NCBI GenBank assembly: GCA_026008535.1
Contig: BRKX01000017.1
Coordinates: forward strand, 6,898,501-6,962,500
Direction of reading: 5' to 3'
DNA from: Perilla frutescens
Taxonomy: Eukaryota; Streptophyta; Magnoliopsida; Lamiales; Lamiaceae
DNA length: 64,000 bases
Shown: positions 22,123 to 34,667 of the stretch, in pieces
Layout of the letters: every line of letters starts with the position of its first letter
Position numbering within the stretch: position 1 is the stretch's first letter
Translations under genes and position numbers: made by a program
The notes under the pieces: generated by a model
Told to the model about the DNA's origin: nothing
Database searches by the model: none
Seen by the model: the letters and a program-made list of their open reading frames with translations, nothing else

Positions 22123-25100
22123 AAAAATTTCTTCCCGAAATTTGCATACCTCTATAAGGTAAATCAGGGTACAACTCCTTGATTCTGCTTTCAAACTCCC
22201 AATTAGCTTCCTCTCTCCCATGGTTATTCCATAGGACTTTCACTAATGATATTTGTTTGTTTGGTAATTCTTGGACCTTTTGGTCAAGAATAGTCTCTGG
22301 TCTTTCTTCATATGATAAATCATGGTTCAGGACTATCTCTTCATTCTTTATAACGTGTTTAGGATCAAACACGTACTTTCTCAACATTGAGACATGAAAA
22401 ACATTATGAACCTCAGCTAAACTTGGCGGTAAGGCTAGTCTATAAGCTACCTCTCCAACTCGTTCAAGAATTTCAAATGGTCCAATATACCGTGGTCTCA
22501 ATTTTCCTCTTTTGCCAAAACGTATAATTCCTTTAGTAGGAGATATTTTGAGAAAAACCTTATCACCAAAATTAAAATCCAAATCCTTTCGACGTTTATC
22601 TACATAGGCTTTTTGTCTATCTTGGACCTCCTTCATTCTCATCCTTATCTTATCAATTATTTCGATTGTTGTCTGAACAATCTCAGGGCCCAATATCTTT
22701 CTTTCACCTACTTCATCCCAGTAAAGTGGAGATCTACATCTTCGACTATACAAAGCCTCATATGGTGCCATTCCAATGGTTGCCTGAAAACTGTTATTAT
22801 AGGCGAACTCCACTAAGGGTAAAACATTTTCCCAACTTCCACCTCTATCAGCTACAACTCCTCTGATCATGTCCTCTAACATTTTTATTGTCCTTTCTGA
22901 TTGTCCATCAGTCTAAGGATGGAAAGCTGTACTGAAATTTAGTTGTGTTCCCATAGCATCTTGTAGACTTATCCAGAATCTAGAAGTAAATCTGGTATCT
23001 CGGTCAGAGGTTATCGAGACAGGTACTCTGTGTAGCCGTACAATCTCTTTCACATAGAGTTGAGCCAACTTATCCAGTCCAAGTGTCATCTTGATTGGAA
23101 AAAAGTGCGCGGATTTGGTTAATCGATCAACAATGACCCATATCGCAGTGTTTCCTCGCACTGACTTTGGTAATCCTACTATAAAATCCATGTTGATATG
23201 TTCCCATTTCCATTCTTGGATTTCAAGTGGTTGTAATAATCCTGATGGTTGTTGATGTACTGCCTTTACTTGCTGACAAGTTAAGCATCGTTCAACAAAT
23301 GAGGCCACTTCTCTTTTCATATTTCGCCACCAGAAGTTTCTCTTCAAATCTCTATACATCTTTGTACTTCCAGGGTGAGCGGTATATGGACTATCATGAG
23401 CTTCCATCATGATTTCATTCTTTAACTCTTCATTGTGGGGCACACATATTCTTCTCTCGTACATGAGAGCATTATCGTTTGCTTCAGCAAATCCTTTTGA
23501 ATCCTCAGCTCCTATTTTCAATCGTATCTTCTCTAAAAACTCATCCCCTCCTTGTGCCTCCACAATCCGTTTTCTTAAATCAGGTTTAGTTATTAAAGCA
23601 GCTATAAGTCCTTTGGTAGAGTTTGGTGGTCGAAACAACTGTAGCTTTAGTCTTTGAAATTCTTCAATTAACCTTTCTTCTTGCGTTAGGAAACAACCTA
23701 ACTCTGCTCTGGTTTTTCGGTTAAGGGCGTCTGCCACAACATTTGCTTTACCGGAATGGTGGAGGATGGTACAATCATAATCCTTAACTAATTCAAGCCA
23801 TCTTCTCTGCCTCATGTTTAAGTCCTTCTGTTCAAAGAAGTACTTAAGACTCTTATGATCAGTGTAGATTTCACATCTGACACCGTATAAATAATGCCTC
23901 CAAATTTTCAAGGCATGTACCACAGTTGCGAGCTCTAAGTCATGGGTGGGATAATTCAACTCATGTGGCCTGAGCTGGCGAGATGCATAAGCAACGACTC
24001 TCCTGTCTTGCATTAGCACACACCCTAACCCTAACTTAGACGCATCTGTAAAGATAACAAATCTTTCATTCCCTTCCGGTATAACCAATACTGGAGCTGT
24101 GGTCAGTCTCTTCTTAAGTTCTTGGAAATTCCTCTCACATTCCTCAGTCCAAATAAACTTAGCCTTCTTTTTCAACAATTGTGTCATTGGCCTTGCCAAT
24201 TTAGAAAATCCTTCAATAAATCGTCCGAAGTAGCCTGCCAACCCTAGGAAACTTCTTATCTCATGTGCACTAGAAGGTGACTTCCAGTTACTTACTGCTT
24301 CAACCTTAGCAGGATCTACTTTGATTCCTTTTGATGACACAATATGACCAAGGAACATTACCTCACTGAGCCAAAATTCACACTTGCTAAATTTTACATA
24401 TAATTTCTCCCTCCTCAATTTTTCCAGAATTATATGTAGATGTTCTTGGTGTTGTTCCTCACTTTTGGAATAGATAAGAATATCATCTATAAACACAAGA
24501 ACAAAGCTATCTAGATATTGATGAAAGATTATGTTCATCATATCCATGAACACTGCAGGTGCATTAGTCAACCCAAATGGCATCACTAAGAATTCGTAGT
24601 GGCCGTAACGTGTTCGAAATGTTGTTTTAGGCACATCTTCTTTTCTTATTTTCAATTGGTGATAACCTGAACGTAAATCAATCTTTGAAAATACGTTAGC
24701 TCCTCTTAGTTGGTCAAATAAGTCATCTATCCTTGGCAAGGGATACTTATTCTTAACTGTCACCTTATTTAACTCCCTATAGTCTATGCACATTCGCAAT
24801 GTACCATCCTTCTTTTTAATAAAGAGAATAGGCGCTCCCCAAGGTGAGACACTGGGTTGTATGAAACCTAAGTCCAACAGCTCTTGTAATTGTACCTTCA
24901 GTTCTGGAAACTCGTTAGGGGCCATTCTATACGGTGCCTTAGATATCGGAGCTGCTCCTGGTTCCAAGTCAATGGTAAATTCAGTTTGCCTATCAGGTGG
25001 TAGCCCTGGTAGGTCCTGTGGGAAAACATCCTTGTATTCCCGAACGATAGGGACTTGATCTATTGTTACTTCCTCTTTCTCTTTTCCTACTAGGTTAATC

Positions 25101-25546
25101 AGAAAAGCATGGCAACCTTCTTTTCTCATTAGCTTTATAGCTTTCAGGGCTGAAATAACTGGTATCTTCAAACCCATTCTTCCTCCAGAGAAAATTACCT
25201 TTGGTTCTCCTGGCTTCTGGAATATGACTTCTCTCTTATGACAACGTATAGTCGCATACGTTGCAGTTAGCCAATCCATTTCCAAGATTATATCAAAATC
25301 CTTCATGTCGATTACATATAAATCCGTGATGAAAATCTTTTTGTTAACCTCGAGTTCCAAATTCAGGCATATTTTTTTAGCTAAAACAATTTTTCCAGAA
25401 GGGATGCTAACTTCCAAGGCATTAGTATCATCTACCTGTCTAAGTTTTAATCTTTCACTAGCCTTTTCTGAAATGAAAGAGTGTGTAGCTCCAGTATCAA
25501 ATAAAGCGAGCACAGGTATATTAAACATGTTAATCATACCTGCCAA
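22118..25546 (-). pseudogene. pol: Chromovirus pol polyprotein (PR-RT-RNaseH-INT-chromodomain), one internal stop
   Basis: A single minus frame of about 1,140 codons interrupted only by a TAG at 22910-22912. Domains in order: protease with ALFDTGATHSF near residue 15; reverse transcriptase about residues 205-370 with FIDD at 24482-24493 (variant of YVDD/YIDD) and MPFGLTNAP; RNase H with FTDASKLGLG and YTDHKSLKY; integrase zinc finger (H-x-H, C-x2-C in RCLTCQQ), catalytic core (NMDFIVGLPKS, SDRDTRF), and after the stop the GPFEILERVG-type C-terminal fold. The very end (ERPETILDQKVQELPNKQIS, VKVLWNNH) is a chromodomain of the Tekay/Del type. The TAG sits where the family has Gln before TDGQ, so one C-to-T change explains it. 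Upstream the pol frame also has a stop just before the protease. Confidence 0.93.
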
Positions 25547-26620
25547 ATTTTTTGGAGCTTGCTCTGCCTGCTATTGCTGAAGTGCATAAGTCCTGGATGG
25601 CTGTGGGGCAATGTTGTCCTTGGTCTGGCTTAAAATTTTCTCTCTGATTTTGCCTTAAGTTTCCACCCTGATTAGGCCTAGAATTGTTCCCTTGATTAGG
25701 CCTCTGATTTATATTTCCACCTTGTGTTGGTCTAGGAGGAAAACCTTTATTTCCTTTACTCCTAGGACAATCTCGAGCAAAATGTCCCGGTTGATGACAG
25801 AAGAAACATCCATCTGTATTTCTCATACATTTCCCTGAATGAAACTTCCGGCATATAGGGCAGGGAGTCCTATTTCCTTGTTGATTCTGTTGTCCATAAT
25901 TGGTATTTCCCTTGGCCCACTGTTGCTTATTTCCCATTGCATTTCTATCTTCCCATTTCCACTTTCCCATCAAATCTTGGGAAGATTGTTGTGGCCGGGT
26001 TTTCTCAGCTGGCATAACAGACTCTATGTTCAAAGCCCGACGCAGTGTTTGTGTATACGACATCTCATCATGCCCCATAAGAGTCATGCTGATTTCTGGC
26101 TTAAGGCCCTTCCTAAACTTCTTAGCCTTCTTGCAGTTCGAGTCCACGAGATGTGGAGCATAACGAGAGAGTAGATTAAAAACACGGTCATACTCAGTAA
26201 CAGTAGAGCTTCCCTATCGGAGGTTCCAGAATTCCGACTCTTTCTTTTCTCGATAGCAATCAGGAATGTATTTCTGATAAACTTCTTCCTTGAAGTCTTC
26301 CCAAGTAAATTCCTGGCATTGTTCATAAGTCATAGTTCTTTTTACAGACTCCCACCAATAGTCTGCATCATCAGTCAATTGAAATTGAGCACATGTAAGC
26401 TTTTCCTCATTTGTGCAAGACATGTAATCAAATATTCGGTCCAGAGATCGAATCCATTTTTCTGCATCTATTGGGTCACCTAGCCCATTGAAAGTAGGTG
26501 GGTGATGTTTACGAAAAGCTTCTTCTACTCTTGATATCGGTATAGGGATTGGAATTGGTGCAGGTTGTCCGTGGTTTTCTTGGTTCTGTGTTCTTTTCTT
26601 AGGCGGTATTCTGAAAAATT
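25530..26620 (-). pseudogene. gag: Chromovirus gag with zinc knuckle; start codon lost
   Basis: The minus frame begins in the IPPKKRTQNQ stretch at about 26605. The position of the family's usual Met (MPP-type start) is an ATA instead of ATG, right after a TTTTTCAG splice-acceptor-like sequence. A retrotransposon gag domain follows (FQLTDDADYWWESVKRTMTY, EDFKEEVYQKYIPDCYREKK), then a TAG at about 26214 where Gln is expected, then a basic linker and a CCHC knuckle CFFCHQPGHFARDC (25770-25814). The C-terminus is Asn/Gln/Pro-rich. A frame change relative to pol lies near 25600. The protein would form the virus-like particle in the cytoplasm. Confidence 0.88.
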
Positions 26621-26639
26621 TAAGACTTCAGAATTGACT

Positions 26640-27422
26640 AACATAAAATCCACTTCGTGCTAAATTAATACGAATGTGAGATATCTCCTAAACTAAATGC
26701 TCAACAACATTTCTCACACAATTCTAATCAGTTTACTTATTTGAAAGTGAAGCACTTAGTCAGTCTACGTTCCACATGAATCTTAAGAGAGGTACTTAAA
26801 ATCCGATCTATGTGTATAAGTCATAATTAGCTATGTTCATCTACATTCTCAATCAAATCATTCTATGTTCACATTCTATCTCCATAAGAATTCTGGGTTT
26901 TCCATCAATTTATCATCATCACATTTCCGAACTCTTCCACATTATCACATTCCCAATCACTTACATTATAACATTTCTAATCATAGGGCATTGATTGCTC
27001 TCATCACACTTTCTTTCAGAAAATATCATGGACATATAGTCACATTCAAAATAATCATTCAATACCATCTGGGCATAAAGTCCCACAATTTTACCATCAT
27101 AGACAAGAGTCCTTTTCATTCATAACCATCATCATATGGACACATAGTCCCAAAATGATATCATTATCCTTTACAAAACCATCATTGGCGTGACTTTTCA
27201 TAAATACCATCAATGTGAAGAATGGTCCTTATCCATATTTTCTTTTTGAAATTAGTAAACATAATTGAATCTCAAAAATATTTTAACTCACATACCTTTC
27301 TTTTTGAAGCAGATGACTGCGGTGCAGACGACGTGCTAGGGCTATCAAACAATCAATAAAGAGACTATACTGAGAACTTGACTCAATCAATAATATGACA
27401 GGCCTGCAGAGTTGCAGCCTGC
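26640..27422 (-). other. Chromovirus 5' untranslated leader
   Basis: About 780 bp between primer site and gag, without a supported ORF. The end carries a pyrimidine-AG that may be a splice acceptor. Confidence 0.7.
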
Positions 27423-27435
27423 TTTAATACCACTC
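27423..27435 (-). other. Chromovirus primer binding site
   Basis: Reads AGTGGTATTAAAGC on the minus strand, the Met-tRNA site with two differences from TGGTATCAGAGC. It directly adjoins the LTR end at 27436. Confidence 0.8.
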
Positions 27436-29826
27436 TGTAACGCCCCAATCCCGGGAGAAGGTTAGGGGACTGGTGCGCTACTTGGGGGAAGGGAAAAGGG
27501 GTTGTTGAACAGAAACAATCAAATAAATAGGGTTAGTGCCCCAAAAATTTGGGCAACATAACCTCTATAAATGGATCAACCCACGCTTTTAAAGCGTATG
27601 GAATGACTCAAACCAGATACCATGACTCTTAGAATAAACCCAAGAAAGCAAACTTCAATGTAAATCATAACAGTTCAAAGGTTAACTGTTAATAGGTTAG
27701 GCATGAAAAAGGCTAGACGGATGTCTGTCCAAATACATAAAGTAAATAGATGCCAGACTTTCGTCTGTCGTGAAAGCAATATAAAGCCAGGCTTTCACCT
27801 TGACATGGAAAGTAATGTAAAGCCAGGCTTGTGCCTGTCTGAATAAGGAAAGTAAATAAATGCCAGGCTTTTGCCTGTCAGGAACGGAAAGTAAACGGGA
27901 TTCGGAGAACCGAACACTCCATAACAGTAAAGAAAATGGGATTCGGAGAACCGAACACTCCATAACAGTAAATAAAATGGGATTCGGAGAACCGAACACT
28001 CCATAACAGTAAATAAAATGTGATTCGGAGAACCGAACAATCCATAACAGTAAATAAAATGAGATTGGGATAACCGAACACTCCATAACAATAATCAGAG
28101 TAAGCGGACAAAAACGCAGTGCATTTATTCAGACACAAAAGGTAACCATGTTCTCAGTTGGACTCTACACATAAAAGAAACATATACATCAAAAGATAGC
28201 CCTTCAGCCTTAGCACAGCCGTCCACCATCCCGCAGCTCATCCTGAAAATATTTGAAAAGATTTGGGTGTGAGTACTAATGCACTCAGTGGGTACTTTTG
28301 AGAAAAACCTTCACAATCATTTTATAAAACAGAATATCCAATCATATTTTAAGCATATCATGGAAAGCTTTAAAAATAGAAAGTTTGTGAATTCCATGTA
28401 TACTAAATCATTTTAGATCCATCATTGCGCGCCACTCTCCTCTAGAACGCTTACGGTGAATTGGTTCGTGTACAGAACCCGACTCCTTAAGGTTGGGCAC
28501 TGCCCTGTTTACTTGGGGCTCGATATCGTGAACCATTGTAGTTTCGTCACCAAAAACAGTAGTAAGACTTACATGAGTCAAGAAAGCACATCAAATACTG
28601 TCATGAGTTGGATATTCAATCACATTCATTTTATAAATATCAGGGCTTAATAACCCATAAAATACATTTTTATATAATAAAAACCCACCTGGTAATCTGA
28701 TCTGGGATAGCTAGATCTAGATTTTGATTCTGGTCTCAACTAGAAGTCTCCTTCTTTTGTGCCTACAAGATTATCCGGCAACTTAGTTTCGATGAAAGAC
28801 TATCATTAGGTCAAAATCTAACATTTCTTAGCTATGAAGTAAATATTATAATATCTACAATCTTAATACGCAGCACCCGGGTCATCAAAATATTTTGACT
28901 TTTAAGGGAACTTTACTCAGGGCATTTTTATAAAGAAAAACTCTTTTGGAAGTTTTAGCATACAGGGTGGTCAAATCCGTATCCTAAAATTAATTCGGTA
29001 CAAATAAATTCATACCACAAGATCCACCCATTGGAAAAATATGAAGCTTTAAATAAAAATACTATATTTTGAGATGGAACAACTTTTGAGATTAAAAATA
29101 TGATAGGGCTATCCATGAAGGATAGGTCTGAAAAAGACTACAATTTAATATTGGGATACCCAAAATATATATGAAATTAAAAAGTGACAACATGAAAAAT
29201 GCATATAAATATACATAGAACATAAAATCCTAAAGGCACTTTTTGATTCGGCGACCCGAAAGGATCGCTGATTTGAGGCGGTTGGTATGGCGGTGGTGGA
29301 GTTAATCTCCATTTGGAGATTGTTGGCATGATGGGGCTGATTGTTTGGTGATTAACGGGGGTGGGGTGGTGGAGGGGCGGTGGTGATTGATTTGATAGTT
29401 GGGGTGATAGGTGGCGGTGGTGATGGTCTTTGATGGCGGTCACGGCGATTTTTCGTCGTGATCGTCCGTCAAATCATCTTTTCAATCACGTATTCGTGAT
29501 CTACGTATTCACACCTTCAAACTGACTATCTCAGAATTGAAATAGGAAACTAGAGACGTCCTTTCTCAGGAAGCTGCTTGGCGTTTCAATTTTGAAAAAG
29601 AATGAAAAATGAAACCTTAAGCTCCTATTTATAGAGGAAAAATAAATAGGATAATAACGAATAAAAGAAAGTGGATAATGATGGAATAAGATAATGATGG
29701 AAAAAGGATAGGATAATTACGAATAGGATAATATTTTGAATCCTTTAAGGGCCCAATTTATTTTCTAACTTACTAGAGGGTAACATAAGTTGAATAAAAC
29801 TTTCTAAAATATTTCGGGGTATTACA
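27436..29826 (-). repeat. Chromovirus 5' LTR with a 216-bp deletion
   Basis: 2391 bp. Compared with the left LTR it lacks the block equivalent to about 21811-22025; the junction reads ATATTTTGA/ATCC and shows short homology at the break. TATA on the minus strand at 29624-29635. The 42-bp minisatellite recurs at 27897-28089 with five units. Confidence 0.93.
27897..28089 (-). repeat. Minisatellite in chromovirus 5' LTR
   Basis: Five units of about 42 bp of the same sequence as 19965-20157. The copy number is equal in the two LTRs. Confidence 0.9.
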
Positions 29827-29831
29827 CTAAC

Positions 29832-30074
29832 TTTCATTTAATTATTTAGTCTAATTATTTTACTCTGCATTTATTTGTGTTATTTTATTTCAATCCAGTT
29901 TTACCTGCTTATTCAGTGTCCAGATATTAATTAGGTACGTGTGTTTAAGAACGTGAAAATAGCAGTCCTTGTGGGATTCGATACTCTCGCTCACCTAAGT
30001 ATTACAATAACATTGTGCACTTGCGGTTCACTTATTTGCTAATAAATAACGTGTCAGATAGCGATTTACTTCTT
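29832..30074 (+). other. Right flank of chromovirus, probable old LTR end
   Basis: No ORF. Holds CCTTGTGGGATTCGATACTC and TGTGCACTTGCGG, phrases common at the 3' ends of plant LTRs. Confidence 0.45.
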
Positions 30075-31290
30075 CTTGGTCTTCGAAATTTCACAGCTTC
30101 AATATTCTACTTCTTGATCTTCTGTTATATTCCCGAACCTTATCTAGATACAGGGTAGGCTGTAGACTACTAAAAAGTTGTGGAAAACCTAGGGATCAAG
30201 AGAGCATAAGGAGGGGCTGTATTACTTGTGAATTTTCGTGGTCCCCCTCCCTTATTATAAGGGAGGAGGCAAAAATTTCATCTCCAAACCCTAACGGGTT
30301 TGGGCCTCCAACTCTTGTTCTATTCCCAGTCCATTATAGTTATATTGGGCTACAACAGGAATCTAAAAGAATATTAAATTGGCTTACTAATTTATTTAAT
30401 TTCTAATATCCATAACAAGGATATAAATAAATTAAGTATTATTTTTATTCCACTAAAGAAATAATACTGACCTATCAATTTAATATATATTTATGAATAT
30501 GCTTTCTCTTTTAGTTCAGTCATTCCTCATGTTTAAGATATAATGTCCATTAATTAATTATGTAAGTTCTGACATCTATAATTAATTAATATCTTGTTTT
30601 GAGGGTAGACCGCATGACTTCCGTATCATGTAAGAATATATTAATATTCTGCCTACAGGGCTTCTCATGATCTTTGTGCTTTCTCAAGGAGACATCATCA
30701 ACCTGCCGCACCAGGACACACTGACCATATATAATGCACTATCCATCATATATGTAAATGTCATTGCCTAAAATTTCGAGGTTGTTGATCCTATTAAAGA
30801 ATATTACTCATTGATAAATCAAAGCAGTCGACATAACATATATATGTTAACATATATATGTCCGCCAATATATATAGGTTAAGAACCCGAACTATGTAGA
30901 TCTTTATTCTCTCACTTAAGGTCAGAATAGAGAATAGTATCATTTCATGATCCTCCTCAATACACAAGCCGGTGTACTATAATAATCAGCTAGTCAAGAT
31001 AAAGTAACTACCAGATTTTTCTACGGTGTACCGATGGTGGGTTCAAGACCGTCTAAGCTGTGAGCTTTTTAATACAATGCAAGAAATCTGATGATATGAT
31101 CTTTATCGTGTGTTGACCCACACCATATCATCTACAATGCAGGTATATGGAACATGCAGAAAAATATAATAATAATTAAATACACACAGTGACTGCAATA
31201 ATTATTTAATCTATATCATTTTAATATTATTTAATGTATACAAAGACAAGCTTTCCAGCATACCAAACCAACAAGTACATGTTAGGTTCA
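30075..31290 (-). repeat. LTR-like repeat, minus orientation
   Basis: 30075-30550 is the inverse of 2268-2750. Further right, CTGCCTACAGGGCTTCTCAT, CACCAGGACACACTGACC and a 30835-30885 stretch of ATATATGT palindromes are non-coding and copia-LTR-like. It ends near a TACATGTTAGGTTC stretch. Termini and target duplication were not resolved. Confidence 0.5.
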
Positions 31291-31700
31291 CCGTCTCCGT
31301 TCAAATCCTACACATGTACGTACCAAAAACTCCTAAGATTTCTAGCCCTCACCTAAGTCTCAATTATCTCGAATTTATTGACAAAGGTGTCTCACGCCTA
31401 GGGTTCATCTATTGAGACTCATCTCTTGAATTACGAATTAATAGATAAAATCGTGTCAATGAGTGATTAATTAACTAAGACACATACATAGTATAAGCAC
31501 AAGAAATGAAATGGAGCCTTAAATAATCAATAGAAAAGAGAAATGTATAAATACCCAAATAATTCCAATCTAACAATAGAAAATAATTTAGCCTAACATC
31601 ATACAAATGCAAGGACTAAATCATCTCAAAGTAAATTAAACTAAAAATAAGAATATAACTAGGTACAACCCAGAAGTTGGACCCCGACACCATCTGATGA
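31291..31700. other. No gene recognised
   Basis: AT-rich, probably transposon-derived. Nothing further supported. Confidence 0.4.
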
Positions 31701-31704
31701 GACC

Positions 31705-32051
31705 GGGATGAGCACTGAGGAACTAAACCCGGAGTTGCAGCTGAGAGGTCCAGTGACGTGCTTACGTGCCAAGAAGCTGCAAGGATATCTACAGTGCTAC
31801 AGTACAGGTTGGTGAATTTGACAAGCATCGAGGAATGAAGTTGGCTAGGCAACTCACGGCCATGTTGGACGTGTTTTATATGTTTTAATTAGTTATTTTA
31901 TTGAATTTTATATTAATATTTCAGTTGTTAATTTTTATTTAATTAGCAGGCCCAATTATCACAGCTAGTTTAAGTGATATTAGACCCAATAGTTTTTAAT
32001 TAGCCCAGTTCGAATTCTAAGCCCAAGACACATAGGATTTTCATTCATAGG
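31705..32051 (+). repeat. gypsy LTR start with coding tail, truncated by copia-B
   Basis: Plus-strand translation near 31712-31790 gives ELNPELQLRGPVT then C-L-R-A-K-K-L-Q-G-Y-L-Q, the same pol-end motif as in the gypsy-L LTR at 54117 (DDPELQFRGPM, RAKKLQAYLQ). A non-coding U3-like stretch follows and is cut at 32052 by the copia-B terminus. Confidence 0.6.
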
Positions 32052-32840
32052 TGTTGGTCCCGGTGCGAGTCTATGTCAGTTTAGAGGGGGTGAATAAACT
32101 GACTTCAAAACTTTAAACTGATATGGAATATATAGGGCCATAACTCCTTTTTAATATTTTATCTGTGCTTCTTAATCAGTTGAGAAAGCCTAACTGAAGC
32201 TTAGCTGGTGAGCTGATCAGTTAGAACTGATAGCTTTGAAGAATTAGCTTAGCTCGTCAGTGCAACCTGTGTGTGTGAGGGTGTACAGTTTAAGAACATG
32301 CAAAGCTGAAAGCAATAAGAACAACACACACAAGACTTTATAGAGGTTCGAAGCTTCCTACTTCTACGTCCTCTCTTCCTTTCGCAGAAGGGCAATCCAC
32401 TATGTAAGTGTAAAGTTTCTTTATTACAGTTACACAGTGAAGAATTCCTGTTAGACCTAAAAATGGCACCCTTCAACCCGAGCGCAGTCTTCTTTCCAAT
32501 TGTTGCTATCTCGAAAAAACAAATACATCAGATGTACACGCTCCTCCTCAGCCAGTTTTTGGGTCGACAGTTCACACTTATCAGTCCCAACTACTCGCTA
32601 AGACTTTAGGTGCTATTGCCCTTCTTTACACGATTTTAGATCTCGCTCGATCTTCAAGAAGGCAGTCTTGAATTTGTTATCAACCTGGAATGCTCCTTTG
32701 GTTTGAGTTGAGTGGTTGATCTTTGAGGGACTGAACTGAGAAGCTTTGCTCTTGCTGGAATTATGCATCAGCTAGCTGCTTGCTTTAAACTTGAAGCACG
32801 CCTTCTCAGTTGAGACTTTTCGCACTTGACAGTTATATAC
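32052..32840 (-). repeat. copia-B 3' LTR, part 1
   Basis: The LTR terminus at 32052 is not followed by a primer site, so this is the 3' LTR. The TATATAAC box (minus strand, 32832-32839) lies right at the copia-A insertion point. Joined with 50171-51128 the LTR is about 1747 bp. Confidence 0.85.
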
Positions 32841-33329
32841 TGTTAGGAAAAACTATCAAGGAACCCCTAGATTAGGTTTTGATAAGATGTCAAGATTATT
32901 TATGAAAAAATGACTAAAATTCAAGTTGTAGATCGGAGCTGACCAATCCAGGGCATCAAAAAGGAACTCAAGTAAAGTCAAAGTCAACCAATCAGAAGTA
33001 TGGTCTACAAGCTGAATGATACATCATCCAGTCAAAATTCAACTCAATTGAGGAGTCGAACCAGTCGAAACAAACTGACATCTAAGTCAGTTGAGCTGAG
33101 GGAGAAAATAATTAACTAAAGACTGAAGAAACTGATAAAACATCAGTTTAAGCTAGAGACTGGAAGTATCCAAGTGATGGCCAAACTGAAGTAAACAAGA
33201 CAGATCAGCTGAAGACCAGAACTGTAGTCAGCTAGCATATGATTAGTCAAAGCTGATAAGAAAGCTCAAGAGAAATCAGTCAAGCTGACAAGATAGCCAA
33301 GAACTTAAGATCAGTCGAACTGGAGAAAC

Positions 33330-33600
33330 AAAAGCTCAGAACTGCCAACTGGAGCAATAGCCAAACTCAGCTGACAAGCTCAGAATTACCAACTAGAGCA
33401 ATAGCTAAACTCAGCTAACAAGCTTAGAAGAACTGCCAACTGGAGCAATAGCCAAACTCAGCTGCCAAGCTCAGAACTGCCAACTGGAGCAATAGCCAAC
33501 TCAGCTAGCAAGCTCAGAACTGCCAACTGGAGCAATAGCCAAACGGAGCTGACAAGTCCAGAACTGCCAACTGGAACTCAAAACTGCCAAGAAAGCTGAA
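33330..33600 (+). repeat. 45-bp minisatellite in copia-A LTR
   Basis: Five imperfect copies of AGCTCAGAACTGCCAACTGG followed by AGCAATAGCCAAACTCAGCTGACA. The other LTR has four copies (48968-49170), showing array size change after insertion. Confidence 0.9.
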
Positions 33601-33820
33601 GCCAGAGATCCCTGGAGTTTATTGCTCAAACCAGAAAATCTTGGAATAAATGCTTCAACAAAGATCCTGGAATTAAATATCCAATGAAGATCGATTGGCA
33701 GAGTAACGACTATTTCAACCAAAAGCTCCAACCGATCATTAAAGACCATCTTCCATTGATGAGCTAATAGAGTCACCGATCAATGGATAATGGAACTCAA
33801 CGATCATAAAATCACTCCTC

Positions 33821-33828
33821 TATAAAAG
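33821..33828 (+). promoter_or_regulatory. copia-A LTR TATA box
   Basis: CTCTATAAAAGACGAG is identical in both LTRs (the second at 49411-49418). It is the expected promoter for the genomic transcript. Confidence 0.75.
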
Positions 33829-34581
33829 ACGAGTGAATCAGTATTTAAAATACTCTCTGCCGAACAGAACTCTTAGCCTTCACAACTTTCGCATATACAA
33901 GCAAGAGCTTTTCTTTCTCTCTCCCACTCAAGCTCAAGTTTAGCATTTGATAGAAATTGCGAGAGTCCAACTAAGAAGAAGAATTCACAGAATCAAGATA
34001 TTTAGCCAGCTATTGAAGATCCAGCCAGGACAGCCTTCTCAGTTCCAGCTATACAATGATCAACTACTCAGCTCAATTGAAGGAGCACATCAGTTGATAC
34101 CCACTATTCAAGACTAACCTCTTTAAGATCGAAGGAGATCTAAAACCTTGTAAAGACGACAATAGCACCTACCTTCCTAGCGAGTAGTTAGGGACTTCAA
34201 GTGTGAGCCGTCGACCCGCTGAGGTAGCGAGCAGTTACCAGGTTTAGCCAATTGTCCTTCATTGTATAATTTGTAAAGAAACTCAAGTTATATAGTGAAG
34301 TTGCCTTTCTGCGGAAGGAAGAAAGGACGTAGAAGTTTGAGACTTCGAACCTCTATAAATCGCTTGTGTGCTGTACTATTTTGGTTATTGCATATCTTTG
34401 AACTGCACATAATATCACACAAGCTCCACTCAAACTGCCTTAACTGTTCAATAAGGTTGTGCATAGATAAGTTTTACTAAGCGAGTCAAAGGGCCCTGTT
34501 ATTCTGCATTTGAAGTTAAAAGTTTTAATCAGTTTATTCACCCCTCTCTGAACTGATATCAACTCATCCGGGACCAACAAG

Positions 34582-34593
34582 TGGTATCAGAGC
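34582..34593 (+). other. copia-A primer binding site
   Basis: TGGTATCAGAGC, perfect complement of initiator Met-tRNA 3' end, two bases after the LTR. Confidence 0.95.
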
Positions 34594-34667
34594 GGTTGCT
34601 TCTAAGGATCAGCAGTTTCTGCAGATCAACTGAATCAGATCTACTTATCTGTGCTAACATTCCAGCT

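Larger units (their letters stand above)
18295..29826 (-). mobile_element. Complete Ty3/gypsy chromovirus (Tekay-like)
   Basis: 11,532 bp on the minus strand, with LTR ends TGTAAYGCCCC and GGGGTATTACA and 5-bp target duplication CTAAC (18290-18294, 29827-29831). Read on the minus strand: 5' LTR 29826-27436, primer site, leader, gag 26620-25530, pol 25546-22118, purine tract, 3' LTR 22106-18295. The 3' LTR contains a solo LTR of another family; the 5' LTR lacks about 216 bp. Gag and pol are complete in length but each is hit by stop codons, so this copy is defective as it stands. Confidence 0.95.
32841..34579 (+). repeat. copia-A 5' LTR
   Basis: 1739 bp, TGTTAGGAAAAAC to GGGACCAACA. TATA box TATAAAAG at 33821. 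It contains a 45-bp minisatellite (33330-33600), five copies here against four in the 3' LTR. Confidence 0.95.

Noticed and set aside
22179..26174. Plus-strand ORFs across the chromovirus
   Set aside because: Antisense shadows of gag and pol.
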